A stretch of DNA of 44,410 bases, from the NCBI GenBank assembly GCA_964616545.1, contig CAZTUA010000040.1:1-44410 (forward strand). The letters run 5' to 3'. Positions 16,202 through 25,307 of the stretch are shown piece after piece. Position 1 is the stretch's first letter; each line of letters starts with the position of its first letter. The DNA comes from JAQVEM01 sp964616545 (GTDB taxonomy: Bacteria > Actinomycetota > Humimicrobiia > Humimicrobiales > Humimicrobiaceae). The notes beneath the pieces were generated by a model. The model was given only the letters and a program-made list of their open reading frames with translations. It had not been told where the DNA came from and did no database searches. The position numbers and the translations under genes are program-made.

Positions 16202-18655
16202 CTAATCCAGCCTTATATCCTCATGATCAAGATCCGTTACTCTGAATATAAATTCCTGTTCTGTCAGAGGAGCGGCATCTCCGTCCCATGAGTAAATAAA
16301 ACCGTCATAATAATAGCTTCTCCAGTCCATTGTTTTATTTTTATATAAATAGCCCGACCCTTTTTCTGTTGCGATATTCATGTAATAATCCCCGGACATA
16401 AATTCATTCTCAAGAGTAACATCAATTGGAATCCATTCATATCCAGGCAGTTTAATCTCAACCCAGGCATGCCCCATATCTATTTCCTTTTCTTTTTCAT
16501 TGAGTATTGTATAGACAGGAATACCCGTTACAAGTCTCGAAGGTATCCCTGCTGATCTTAGAAGTGCCGTATAAAGGATGGCATAATCAACACATATTCC
16601 TTTTCCTCTTCTCATTATTTCGGAAGCATAGAAAAACTCGTATTTCTCATCTCTGGCCCTCGGAAAATCATAATATAATTCGCTGATTACGAAATTATAA
16701 AGTATTCTGGCTATTTCAACCGGATTATTTTCATTCCCTGTTAAAGATTCTGCTTTTTTTATTATCACTGGATTATCTGAATCTATAAAAATATCATCTG
16801 AAGTATATTTTATAAAATCTTCATCTTCGCGATTGTAATCCTTATAATCTGAACCGCTCTTCAATATATCTGAGTATATAAATTCACAGGAGTCTATATC
16901 TATTATTGCTGAAGCTGTTAATATTTCATCGCCCTTTAATCCATCCCCAAACTTGAAATGTATAAATAAATTATTATAATTGTCATACACTTCATCAGTT
17001 TCCTGTATACATGTTATATATTCATTTACTGTCTGGAATGGATAGTATGTTTTAGGAAGCCTCATGAAACACTCGATATCTTTCAGGGTTGTATCACCGG
17101 TATTTTTTAGGCTGTACTCAATCTCAACTTTAAAATTATGAATGTGAAGTAGCTCAACCGGAAGGTCTGTTTCTATAACGGATATCGTTTCTGCTTTTTC
17201 ACTGGTTTCTTTTGAATCGGAAACCGTAAGTTCAATTGCGTATTCCCCGGATTCATCAAAATAGTATAGAAAAGATTCTCTATCTGAGTATTCTTCCCCT
17301 TCAACCATCCATTTATATTCCAGTTCATCCCCGTCCGGGTCAAATGTCTCTTTTCCGCTTATATGCACCGGGTTTTTTATCTGAAAATTATCCCCATTAA
17401 CCCTGTCTCCGGATATTTCTATCATTGCCACCGGAGGTAAATTTTCATTATTCCTGTAATCCTCAATATACGTTTTGCCTGCTTCCCTGTTCTGACTGGA
17501 TAGTTCCACTATAGGCATCCCTCCGAAACCGTCTGCAATACAGGCATAATTACCCTCTATAGTCACATCGTAGGACGTTCCGGATGTATTTAATATATCT
17601 GCAATAACAGGGTCATCTCTGTTCGTAATATCTACGGCGTATACTCCTCCAGATAAACTCGATACGTAAATGAAATTTCCCGCAGAATCAATTTCCCATG
17701 CACCGCCCGGGATGTCATATACCCCCAGAGTCTCTATGTTTGAAGAGTCTTCTATATTCAGAATCTCTAAAATGCTTCCGTCATATTTTTCATCTTCCTC
17801 ATCCCTGTTCCATGATGTAATATACGCATAATTCCCTGCTATGTATAAGCCGCGTGAACCGGATCTAACTTTGCATGAACCGGCAATCACGGGTTCATAT
17901 TTATCTTTCAGGTCAATTACTATTAGCTCACTTTTTTCTATAAATTCATCTTCCTCGTAATCATAAGAATTAGTATTAACGTAGGCAAAACCATCTTTCA
18001 CCCATATATTAGAAGGTACCCCTTTAATTTTATACTCATTTATGATTACCGGCTTCTTCTTAACTGAAATATCTACTATTTCAAGATATCCTGAATCTGA
18101 TCTTTCATCTTCAATAAATGTCTCAATATATGCATAATCGTCCTCAATAAATAAGCCATATGCTATCTTATTATTATTATTTTCAGCAGAATTATAATTT
18201 CCGATAAGCCTGGGCTTGTTCTTATTACCTATATCAACAATATAAAAACCGCACCTGCTGAATGCTGTTTTGTTTTCATAAATCCAATGGGTATATGATA
18301 TGTAGGCATAATCTCCCTCTACTATCACTATATTTGCCGAATCCAGATCACTGCATTTACCGATTATTTCAGGATTGTCCTTATCCTTTATGTCAATTAC
18401 GTAAAGGATGCCAAGATCGCCTGTTAGATAGGCGTAATTCCCGCTTATGTCAACGTCTATGGCCTGGCCTGGCACCTGTACTGTTTTGGATATGATAGAA
18501 TCAGGTATCCCTGAAAATTCACCGCTGCCGGTAAATGCTTCTTCCCGGTCGCTCTCTCTGAAGCCCGGAAAAATGCATTTGCATGAAGCGGCACTTAAGG
18601 ATATGACCATAATTAAGATTACAGGGATAATTATTTTTTTTATTTTGCTACACAT
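16202..18655 (-). CDS. Lipoprotein with beta-propeller, PKD-like and transglutaminase-like domains
   Basis: The 817-residue protein starts with a signal peptide and lipobox (LSAASC, C25), so it is likely anchored outside the cytoplasmic membrane. Residues about 58-388 contain seven repeats of the LVIVD type, each with GNYAYI-like and IVDI-like strands, fitting a seven-bladed propeller. Residues about 406-495 look like a PKD domain (FDPDGDELEYKW, then GEYAIELTVSD). Residues about 640-750 are a transglutaminase-like cysteine-protease fold with a complete triad: C688 (GKGICVDYA), H729 (MGHAWVEI) and D745 (IPIDVT). It may act on cell-surface proteins or peptides; the target is unknown. It follows scpB by 16 bases but has no ribosome site I can see, and occupies the place where rluB is often found. 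Confidence 0.88.
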   Translation of the reverse strand: MCSKIKKIIIPVILIMVISLSAASCKCIFPGFRESDREEAFTGSGEFSGIPDSIISKTVQVPGQAIDVDISGNYAYLTGDLGILYVIDIKDKDNPEIIGKCSDLDSANIVIVEGDYAYISYTHWIYENKTAFSRCGFYIVDIGNKNKPRLIGNYNSAENNNNKIAYGLFIEDDYAYIETFIEDERSDSGYLEIVDISVKKKPVIINEYKIKGVPSNIWVKDGFAYVNTNSYDYEEDEFIEKSELIVIDLKDKYEPVIAGSCKVRSGSRGLYIAGNYAYITSWNRDEEDEKYDGSILEILNIEDSSNIETLGVYDIPGGAWEIDSAGNFIYVSSLSGGVYAVDITNRDDPVIADILNTSGTSYDVTIEGNYACIADGFGGMPIVELSSQNREAGKTYIEDYRNNENLPPVAMIEISGDRVNGDNFQIKNPVHISGKETFDPDGDELEYKWMVEGEEYSDRESFLYYFDESGEYAIELTVSDSKETSEKAETISVIETDLPVELLHIHNFKVEIEYSLKNTGDTTLKDIECFMRLPKTYYPFQTVNEYITCIQETDEVYDNYNNLFIHFKFGDGLKGDEILTASAIIDIDSCEFIYSDILKSGSDYKDYNREDEDFIKYTSDDIFIDSDNPVIIKKAESLTGNENNPVEIARILYNFVISELYYDFPRARDEKYEFFYASEIMRRGKGICVDYAILYTALLRSAGIPSRLVTGIPVYTILNEKEKEIDMGHAWVEIKLPGYEWIPIDVTLENEFMSGDYYMNIATEKGSGYLYKNKTMDWRSYYYDGFIYSWDGDAAPLTEQEFIFRVTDLDHEDIRLD

Positions 18656-18671
18656 AATTATTTTTTAGAAT

Positions 18672-19244
18672 TCAGGATAATTCATTCCTCTCACGGAAGT
18701 CTTCGAGAGGGGGAAGGTCTTCCAAACTATCTATTCCAAGAATCTCAAGAAATTTTTCAGATACTCTGTATGTCATTGGACTGCCAGGTTCTTTAAGTTT
18801 TCCCGCTTCCTTTATTAAGCCCTTATCAATAAGAGTAAGTATTACACTATCTGCTCTAACTCCGCGTATTTCTGCTACCTGTGTTCTTGTAACAGGCTGC
18901 ATATAAGAAATAATTGCAAGTGTTTCAAGTGCAGCCTGTGATATATATGTACGTATATTTGCTCTGACAAATTTTGAAAGAATTTCACCAAGCAGCGGAT
19001 TGGAATAAAGCCTGAAACCTCCGGCTGCTCTTTTTATAATAAATCCCCTTTTTTCATTTATATATTCCTGCTCAAGCAATTCTATTATTCCGCATACTTT
19101 TTTTTCGGTTATCTCAAGCACTGAAGAAATCTCTCTCGCTTTTACTATTCCTTCAGAAACGAATAAAATACCTTCAACGCAGGATTTTAGCCATTCTTCA
19201 CTTTTATACCATTCTGCAATTTTATTTTTTTTATTTTTTGTCAT
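18672..19244 (-). CDS. scpB: Segregation and condensation protein B
   Basis: ScpB is a winged-helix protein that, with ScpA and SMC, forms the condensin-like complex that organises and separates chromosomes. The 190-residue sequence has the two winged-helix parts: the first with LKSCVEGILFVSEG near 19-32, the second with ALETLAIISYMQPVTR and the characteristic IRGVRAD. It follows scpA by 34 bases. SMC itself is not in this window. The C-terminal tail is rich in acidic residues. Confidence 0.95.
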   Translation of the reverse strand: MTKNKKNKIAEWYKSEEWLKSCVEGILFVSEGIVKAREISSVLEITEKKVCGIIELLEQEYINEKRGFIIKRAAGGFRLYSNPLLGEILSKFVRANIRTYISQAALETLAIISYMQPVTRTQVAEIRGVRADSVILTLIDKGLIKEAGKLKEPGSPMTYRVSEKFLEILGIDSLEDLPPLEDFRERNELS

Positions 19245-19278
19245 CTTTGAATAGTTTAAATATTTTTTATATTCTTTT

Positions 19279-20025
19279 TCATTTTATTCTTTTTACCACA
19301 ATGCTTCCAAAATATTCGAACTGTATAATATCAATAATACCTTTTTTATAAAGTTCCAGAATCGACAAAAAACTTATAATCTTATCAATAATCTTTTTAT
19401 ATCCGGACGTTATTTCTTTAAATGTAGCACTTTCTCTTTCCCCCAGCATTGTTCTTATCCTCTCCATCTCATCAAATATATTTATATTTTTTTTCCTATC
19501 ATATATTTTTTCAAGATTTAGTTTTTCTTCTCTAAATTTCAATAGTTTTGAGGCAGTATATACCAATTCCTCTAAACTTATATCCCCCGTGAAATCAGGT
19601 AATATTTCCAAAAACTCCTTTTCCAGAGGAGCTTCTCTTATATAATAAAGAGATTCTTTCTCATAAATATCCCTGAAGTAATTGGATACCTTTTTAAACA
19701 CTCTGTATTCCTCTTCTCTTCTTTTAAAGATGCCGGTATCCGGTTCCTCTTCATCATCATCTGGTTTTTTTCTTTTTGATGGAATTAACGATCTTGATTT
19801 TATTTCCAGTAATATGGAGGCTACATATATGAATCCTGATAAAGTGTCCATTAGTATGTCATGATTTTTCCTGGTATAGTTTATAAAATCCCTTACAATT
19901 GTGCTCAGGCTGATTTCATATATATTTTCTTTTTTTTTCTGTACCAGCTCCAGGAGAAGGTATATGGGACCCCTGAATTTATTGTATTCTATTAGATATT
20001 CTTTACTTTCTGTGCTGCTTTCCAA
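19279..20025 (-). CDS. scpA: Segregation and condensation protein A
   Basis: ScpA is the kleisin subunit that bridges SMC heads. The 248-residue protein begins with the family motif FRGPIYLLLELV near residue 17, followed by YVASILLEIKSRSLIP near 67-82, an acidic linker (DDDEEEP) and a C-terminal winged helix. The start is TTG at 20025, one base after the trpS stop; no in-frame ATG occurs before the conserved N-terminal motif, so a TTG start is needed. The trpS-scpA-scpB order is seen in clostridia. Confidence 0.94.
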   Translation of the reverse strand: MESSTESKEYLIEYNKFRGPIYLLLELVQKKKENIYEISLSTIVRDFINYTRKNHDILMDTLSGFIYVASILLEIKSRSLIPSKRKKPDDDEEEPDTGIFKRREEEYRVFKKVSNYFRDIYEKESLYYIREAPLEKEFLEILPDFTGDISLEELVYTASKLLKFREEKLNLEKIYDRKKNINIFDEMERIRTMLGERESATFKEITSGYKKIIDKIISFLSILELYKKGIIDIIQFEYFGSIVVKRIK

Positions 20026-20026
20026 T

Positions 20027-21007
20027 CTAATCTATACCCATCTTTTTTCTAACATCAAATATTGTTTTTGAAGCAATTTCTGTTACTGCAATTCTGCCTT
20101 TTTCAAGTATTTCGTATATAAAATTTTTATTTTTTATTATTTCATTTCTTTTTTCCCGGAATCCTTCAAGAGATTTATATATTATCTGCGAAATTTCTTT
20201 TTTGCAGTCCGTGCATCCTATTTCTCCTTTTCTGCATCTTTTCTCAATTTCGCCAAGTCCTTTATCCATATACATCTTATAAAAACTGAATACATTGCAT
20301 ACTTCAGGGTGCCCGGGGTCCTTAAGGTATACTCTTTTCGGGTCCGTTATCATCATATTAATCTTGCTTCTTATATCTTCTAAACTATCAGATAGAAATA
20401 TTGCATTATTATAGCTTTTGGACATTTTTCTTCCATCTGTTCCTGGAACCCTTGCCGCTTTTGATAGCATTTCCTTTGGTTCCGTGAAATATTTTCCGTA
20501 AAGATGGTTAAATCTCCGTGCGATTTCCCGCGTGATTTCAAGGTGGGGCAGCTGATCCTCACCCACGGGAATTATATCAGAATTAACTATAAGGATATCA
20601 GCAGCCATAAGTACCGGATAGGATAAAAATCCAAGCGTTGATATATCTTTAGATTTTAGTTCATTTACCTGTTCTTTATAAGTCGGGCATCTCTCAAGCC
20701 ATGAAAGAGGGGTAATCATTGATAAATAAAGAGTAAGTTCTGATATCTCGGGAATATCCGATTGCCTGTACAGATGAGTATATCCGGGGTCAATTCCCAG
20801 AGCTACAAGGTCTACGGCACATTCAATAAGATCCGATTTTATATTTACAGGGTTCTGGTATTCTGTTGAAAGTGCGTGCCAGTCTACCAGAAAGAAAAAG
20901 TTTTCGTAATTTTTCTGGTATTTAATCATATTGCCGATATTGCCGTGTAAATGGCCGAGATGTAATTTTCCTGTCGGCCTGAATCCCGTAAGCATTTTCT
21001 TTTTCAT
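20027..21007 (-). CDS. trpS: Tryptophanyl-tRNA synthetase with an iron-sulfur-type cysteine motif
   Basis: TrpS charges tRNA-Trp. The 326-residue class I enzyme has the HIGH-type motif GKLHLGHLHG (13-22) and KMSKS at 194-198. Cysteines C237, C258, C265 and C268 are spaced C-x20-C-x6-C-x2-C, close to the C-x22-C-x6-C-x2-C motif that binds a [4Fe-4S] cluster in Thermotoga maritima TrpRS, and at the same place in the chain. A strong AGGAG ribosome site precedes ATG by seven bases. It leads directly into scpA (one base apart) and follows the M50 protease by 25 bases. Confidence 0.96.
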   Translation of the reverse strand: MKKKMLTGFRPTGKLHLGHLHGNIGNMIKYQKNYENFFFLVDWHALSTEYQNPVNIKSDLIECAVDLVALGIDPGYTHLYRQSDIPEISELTLYLSMITPLSWLERCPTYKEQVNELKSKDISTLGFLSYPVLMAADILIVNSDIIPVGEDQLPHLEITREIARRFNHLYGKYFTEPKEMLSKAARVPGTDGRKMSKSYNNAIFLSDSLEDIRSKINMMITDPKRVYLKDPGHPEVCNVFSFYKMYMDKGLGEIEKRCRKGEIGCTDCKKEISQIIYKSLEGFREKRNEIIKNKNFIYEILEKGRIAVTEIASKTIFDVRKKMGID

Positions 21008-21032
21008 ATATACGCTCCTGTTTCCAATCCGC

Positions 21033-21737
21033 TTAAAAAATCAGGTGCCGCCACCATGTAAATATATTATAAATAGGGTCTATGACAGCGAAAATAATTC
21101 TTCCACCAAGATATATCAATATAAAAATTAAAATAAATCCAAATCTTCCAAAACTCAGGTATCTATGCATTGCTTCTTCCGGTAAAAAAGACGCAAGTAT
21201 CTTTGAGCCGTCCAGCGGAGGTACTGGTATGAAATTAAATATTGCCAGAAGTATATTAATGTATATTGAATACTGGAATATAGCATCTGCCAGGACAAAG
21301 GCTCTGTATCCGAGAGCGGCAGGATTTGCGGGTATGCCTATTAAGATATAAAAAATATAGTAGAATAGCCCGTAAATCAATCCTATTATAAAAGCAAACA
21401 TTAAGTTTGTAACCGGACCGGCTAGTGAAGTATAGCGCATTCCCTTACGGAAATTCCGGAAATAAGCGGGGTTTATAGGAACAGGCTTCGCATAGCCGAA
21501 AACTATACCTGCATTAAATAATATCAATAGAAGCGGAAGTATAATACTTCCGAATAAGTCTATATGCGCCATGGGATTCAGTGTGAGCCTTCCCATATTT
21601 CTGGCAGTAGGGTCCCCGCTTTTATATGCTATATACCCGTGAGCGTATTCATGCAGCACAACTCCCATAATAAGACCGGGAGCCCACGTAATTATTCTTG
21701 TTAAAAAATTTATTATTGCCTGTCCCATATCCGTCAT
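21033..21737 (-). CDS. Site-2-type M50 family membrane protease
   Basis: This is a polytopic zinc metalloprotease of the M50 family, 234 residues with about six hydrophobic segments. The active site is visible: HEYAH (H29, E30, H33) in the first half, NPMAHID at 54-60, and the late PPLDGSK segment with D176 as the third zinc ligand. It lacks a PDZ domain, as in the short M50B group, whose members lie beside trpS and scpA in many clostridia. Its substrate is unknown. A possible alternative start is the M at residue 4. It precedes trpS by 25 bases and follows xerD by 117. Confidence 0.9.
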   Translation of the reverse strand: MTDMGQAIINFLTRIITWAPGLIMGVVLHEYAHGYIAYKSGDPTARNMGRLTLNPMAHIDLFGSIILPLLLILFNAGIVFGYAKPVPINPAYFRNFRKGMRYTSLAGPVTNLMFAFIIGLIYGLFYYIFYILIGIPANPAALGYRAFVLADAIFQYSIYINILLAIFNFIPVPPLDGSKILASFLPEEAMHRYLSFGRFGFILIFILIYLGGRIIFAVIDPIYNIFTWWRHLIF

Positions 21738-21854
21738 TAAATCTATTCTCTAATTTTTATGACATTATACAATATCAAAATCTATTAATTTTGCAAATAA
21801 TCCCTTCCATCAGTCTTTCCAGCAGGCTCATTCTTTAAGGCCCTAACTGTGTTC

Positions 21855-22775
21855 TCAGGCATCTGATTTTCCTCTTGGATGGTATTTAAAATATATTTCC
21901 TTTATATATTCTTTGTCAAGGTTAGTGTATATTTCTGTCGTAGATATATCGCTGTGTCCCAGAAGTTCCTGGACTGTTCTTAAGTCTGCGCCTCTCTGGA
22001 TCATATGAGTCGCAAAGCTGTGCCTGAATATATGGGGATACAGATTTTTATCTAAATTCACTCTGCGTGCATACTTTTTTAATATCTTCCAGAAGCCCTG
22101 GCGCGTCAATTTCCTGGCGCTCCTGTTAATAAATACAAAATCTGTTCTCCGTTCTTTTTTGATTTTATCCCTGCCATGTTCCAGATATTTTCTTAAAAAA
22201 CCCGCGCTTTTCTTTCCAACCGGTACTATTCTTTCCCTGTTACCCTTTCCTTTAAATCTCAATAATTCTTCATCAAAGTCTATATTTTGCATCTTTAGAT
22301 TTATAATTTCACTTACCCTGAGACCGCATGAATACAATATTTCAAACATTGCCCTGTCTCTTATTTCCAGTCTCTTTGATGCCGGTATACTTTCCAGGAA
22401 TTTATTTACTTCTTCAATTTTTAAAATATCCGGCATCTTTCTTAATTTTAAAGGATTATTTACTTCTACCCAGAAATTCTTCTTGCAGACTCCTTCAATC
22501 ATCAGGAATTTATAGAAACTCCTTAGTGTTGATAATATCCTTGAAATTGATGATTCTGATTGACTTTTATATAAGTCCTGTAAAAAATCCAGTATTTGCT
22601 CTTTTGAAAGTTCGCAAAAATTTATAATTTTTTTATTTTCCAGGTATAATTTTAATTTTTTAAGGTCCCTCAGGTAAGATTCAATTGTATTCGGAAGCAT
22701 TAATTTTTCAAATTTTAGATAATCCCTGTATTTTTCCTCATAAAAATTAAGGTTTTCACTATTTATCTTTTCCAT
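21855..22775 (-). CDS. xerD: Tyrosine recombinase XerD
   Basis: XerD with a partner resolves chromosome dimers at dif. The 306-residue protein has an N-terminal SAM-like DNA-binding domain (about 10-105) and a catalytic domain with all expected residues: R153 (GLRVSEI), K177, H248 and R251 (HIFRHSFATH), H274 (LLGHSDI) and the nucleophile Y283. Linkage to the NUDIX hydrolase and scpAB is the actinobacterial arrangement, supporting a housekeeping role rather than a phage integrase. Its start overlaps the NUDIX gene by 17 bases. Confidence 0.93.
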   Translation of the reverse strand: MEKINSENLNFYEEKYRDYLKFEKLMLPNTIESYLRDLKKLKLYLENKKIINFCELSKEQILDFLQDLYKSQSESSISRILSTLRSFYKFLMIEGVCKKNFWVEVNNPLKLRKMPDILKIEEVNKFLESIPASKRLEIRDRAMFEILYSCGLRVSEIINLKMQNIDFDEELLRFKGKGNRERIVPVGKKSAGFLRKYLEHGRDKIKKERRTDFVFINRSARKLTRQGFWKILKKYARRVNLDKNLYPHIFRHSFATHMIQRGADLRTVQELLGHSDISTTEIYTNLDKEYIKEIYFKYHPRGKSDA

Positions 22776-23340
22776 AAAACCCGCTGTTTTTTACCATGTA
22801 ATTATGTGCCAGTAATATTCCTATTATTGATTTTGCGTCTTTTATCTTTCCGCTTTTTATATAGGATAGAGCATCTTCCATTCTTAATTCAATTATCTGA
22901 AGAAATTCATCTTCGTCCAGATTGTTGTCCTTTTTTTTAAAATCCAGACCAATATACAGGTGCATTATCTCGTCACAGAAACCGGGTGACGAATAAAAAG
23001 ATATTAGATGAATCAGTTTTCCTCCAACCGCGCCTGTTTCCTCCTCCAGCTCTCTCCGTGCACATTCATCCGGAGTTTCACCCCTGTCTATTTTCCCTGC
23101 AGGTATTTCAATTAATATTTTTTTAATCGGGTATCTGAATTGTCTTACAACAAATATGTTCCCCTTTTCATTTACTGGAATTATGCCAACAGCGCCCGGG
23201 TGTAAAACTTTCTCTCTGGTTGTAATTTTACCGTTTGGAAGTCTTACCCTGTCAAGGTGCAATTTCAATATTTCTCCGTTAAAAATCTCCCTGGAACTTA
23301 TCTTATTTTCCCTTAATTCTTTGCTTTCTTTAAAACCCAT
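22759..23340 (-). CDS. NUDIX hydrolase, ADP-ribose pyrophosphatase type
   Basis: The 193-residue protein hydrolyses a nucleoside diphosphate linked to another moiety, most likely ADP-ribose to AMP and ribose 5-phosphate. The NUDIX box is complete over residues 82-104 (G82, E88, R96, E97, E100, E101, G103). The upstream segment VRQFRYP and EIPAGK are typical of the ADP-ribose group, as is SPGFCDE afterwards. Its ATG lies one base after the M20 peptidase stop, and its 3' end overlaps xerD. The pyrG-NUDIX-xerD order is shared with Actinobacteria, here with two genes inserted after pyrG. Confidence 0.92.
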   Translation of the reverse strand: MGFKESKELRENKISSREIFNGEILKLHLDRVRLPNGKITTREKVLHPGAVGIIPVNEKGNIFVVRQFRYPIKKILIEIPAGKIDRGETPDECARRELEEETGAVGGKLIHLISFYSSPGFCDEIMHLYIGLDFKKKDNNLDEDEFLQIIELRMEDALSYIKSGKIKDAKSIIGILLAHNYMVKNSGFYGKDK

Positions 23341-23341
23341 T

Positions 23342-24475
23342 TTACTTTTCTTCTTTTATTACAGATCTGCATATTTCAATAATTAAAAGTGCGAGTTTAT
23401 ACAGCTGCTCAACCTTCACAAATTCTTTATTCGTATGTATATTTTCCATTCCGCTGCTCATGTTAACAGCAACTCTCCCTTTTGAATTGAATATATTGAC
23501 ATCACTCCCTCCGCCGGTAGATTGAACCTTTGATTTTACATTTAATCTTTTAAGCGCTTCTTTTGCAATCATGACCGGAACCTCATTTTCATCTACTTCA
23601 AAACCATCATATTCTCTTATTATTTCGTAATCAAGGCGGGCTTTAATCTCAGTGGCACCTTTTTTTAAATTTTTAATCATCTCACCTGTTATTTTATCAA
23701 GTTTTTCCGGTTCCAGGCTTCTTACTTCAATTTCCAGTTTCGTATTTTCGGGAACTATATTTCTTGCTGTTCCCCCTTCTATTTTCCCGATATTGCATGT
23801 TGTTTCATTATCAATTCTTCCCAGCTTCATATTGGATACAGCTATAGAAGCAGCCTGAATTGAATTAATGCCCTTTTCTGGCTCAACTCCGGCATGAGCA
23901 GATTTTCCCCGGAAATAAGCATTAATAGAATTCTGGTACGGCGCCTTATTTATTATTGTTCCTATATCACCATCGCCATCAAAAGCAAAACCATATCCTG
24001 CCTTAATAAGGTTCATATCAAGATTTTTTGAACCAAGCAGGCCAATTTCTTCTGAAATGGTAAATACTGCGTAGATATCTCCTGTAGGTATTTTATGTTC
24101 CTTTATTGCTTTAAATGCTTCCAGGATAGCAGCAACCGCAACTTTATCATCACCGCCCAGTATGCAATCCTTATTCTTATTAGAAACAATACCTCTGTTT
24201 ATTACAGGCACAATATCTCCATTTACCCCTACAGTATCAAGGTGTGCTGCCAGAAAAACTGGCTCGCTTCCCGATGGATTATCCGGCCTGTAAACCGAAA
24301 TTATATTACCTGCGTCGCTGCCAAATTCTTTCCCACAACCATCTATAAGTACATCCATTCCAAGGGCTTTTAATTCCCCGCTAACATAATCAGCAATTTC
24401 CTTTTCGTTTTTTGAAGGGCTTTTAATTTTTAGCAGCTCTATGAAAGTATCGAGTAATCTTTCTCTGTTAACCAT
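23342..24475 (-). CDS. M20 family metallopeptidase, PepT-like
   Basis: The 377-residue protein is a dinuclear zinc peptidase of the M20 (peptidase T-like) group. Metal-binding motifs are seen: AAHLDTV (H78, D80), GGDDK (D109) and SEEIGLLGS (catalytic E142, ligand E143). The dimerisation domain begins near residue 180 (GKSAHAGVEPEKG). It likely trims small peptides or amides in the cytoplasm. The ATG has no clear ribosome site but a possible promoter lies close upstream (24497-24526). It precedes the NUDIX gene by one base and follows the DUF1461 gene by 75. Confidence 0.9.
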   Translation of the reverse strand: MVNRERLLDTFIELLKIKSPSKNEKEIADYVSGELKALGMDVLIDGCGKEFGSDAGNIISVYRPDNPSGSEPVFLAAHLDTVGVNGDIVPVINRGIVSNKNKDCILGGDDKVAVAAILEAFKAIKEHKIPTGDIYAVFTISEEIGLLGSKNLDMNLIKAGYGFAFDGDGDIGTIINKAPYQNSINAYFRGKSAHAGVEPEKGINSIQAASIAVSNMKLGRIDNETTCNIGKIEGGTARNIVPENTKLEIEVRSLEPEKLDKITGEMIKNLKKGATEIKARLDYEIIREYDGFEVDENEVPVMIAKEALKRLNVKSKVQSTGGGSDVNIFNSKGRVAVNMSSGMENIHTNKEFVKVEQLYKLALLIIEICRSVIKEEK

Positions 24476-24496
24476 AATATTTTATTTTTTATATTT

Positions 24497-24526
24497 ATTT
24501 TAATTATTATCTACTTTATTACACAA
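24497..24526 (-). promoter_or_regulatory. Possible promoter upstream of the M20 peptidase gene
   Basis: On the minus strand TTGTGT (24521-24526) and TAAAAT (24497-24502) are 18 bases apart, so transcription could begin only a few bases before the ATG at 24475. The 75-base gap is AT-rich, so a chance match is possible. If real, it would give the M20-NUDIX-xerD genes their own start. Confidence 0.33.
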
Positions 24527-24550
24527 ACTAACTTTAATCTATTACATTTT

Positions 24551-25306
24551 TTATGGCTGCATATTATTTTTTACATAATTTTTCTGTTTTTCTTTATTTT
24601 TTAATGCTTTTGCTATGCATCCAAAAACAGCACCGGTAAATAAAAATATAGCAGATAACGCTGCAGAACTTCCTATGAGTCTAATAAAGAAATCATAAAA
24701 AAATCCATAGGGGAATATAGAAATTATAAGGGAGTTCTCTGCAAAAATATAATTTCCCCCGGGAAAAAATATCTTATGAAATTTATCAAATAAAACGGGA
24801 AAATTTTTGCCCATACAGTAAATGAGTACAATAAAAATAATAATAAGCGCGGGAGCTGAAGTAAATATTATTGCCAGGCTCTTAATAAACTTTTTAATGT
24901 TCCTTTCTGCAATCATCACAAATGTTACCACAAACAGGAATACTCCCGCATAATATGCTATCAATATTTTTGTTATCAGGTTTCTTACGTCATAAAGATG
25001 GCTTATTTCATCCGGTTTGAACCATAGTAGTTCACTTATGCTTTCATCTGCATATCTTACCTGAAGAGACGGGTCATTAAATTTTAAAACAGTCCTGTAT
25101 TTAAAAAAATTAATAACTCTTTCAGATACCCCCAGCACATCGCCTCTGTCCAGAACAGAAAACACTCCATTTTTTTTCTGCAAATTTTCGTAATACTCCA
25201 GGTTGAAAGCATAAAATGCAAGGGGCGTAAATAGAATTATTATTACAAGCGAAATAGAATTTATAAAAATCAAAAATTTTCTAATTCCTGCATTTCTTAC
25301 AATCAT
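24551..25306 (-). CDS. DUF1461 (TIGR01906-type) integral membrane protein
   Basis: The 251-residue membrane protein has four or five hydrophobic segments (about 10-33, 112-133, 145-165, 210-235). The loop motif FHKIFFPGGNYIF near 176-188 followed by NSLIISIFP is the signature of the TIGR01906/DUF1461 family of Gram-positive bacteria. The function of the family is not known. It starts one base after pyrG, so it is translated with it. In Mycobacterium two other genes lie between recN and pyrG; here this one follows pyrG. The tail is basic (KNKEKQKNY), fitting a cytoplasmic C-terminus. Confidence 0.82.
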   Translation of the reverse strand: MIVRNAGIRKFLIFINSISLVIIILFTPLAFYAFNLEYYENLQKKNGVFSVLDRGDVLGVSERVINFFKYRTVLKFNDPSLQVRYADESISELLWFKPDEISHLYDVRNLITKILIAYYAGVFLFVVTFVMIAERNIKKFIKSLAIIFTSAPALIIIFIVLIYCMGKNFPVLFDKFHKIFFPGGNYIFAENSLIISIFPYGFFYDFFIRLIGSSAALSAIFLFTGAVFGCIAKALKNKEKQKNYVKNNMQP

Positions 25307-25307
25307 T

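Noticed and set aside
21855..22775. Phage or genomic-island integrase
   Set aside because: Full XerD motifs, housekeeping synteny with NUDIX and scpAB, and no att repeats or phage genes nearby.
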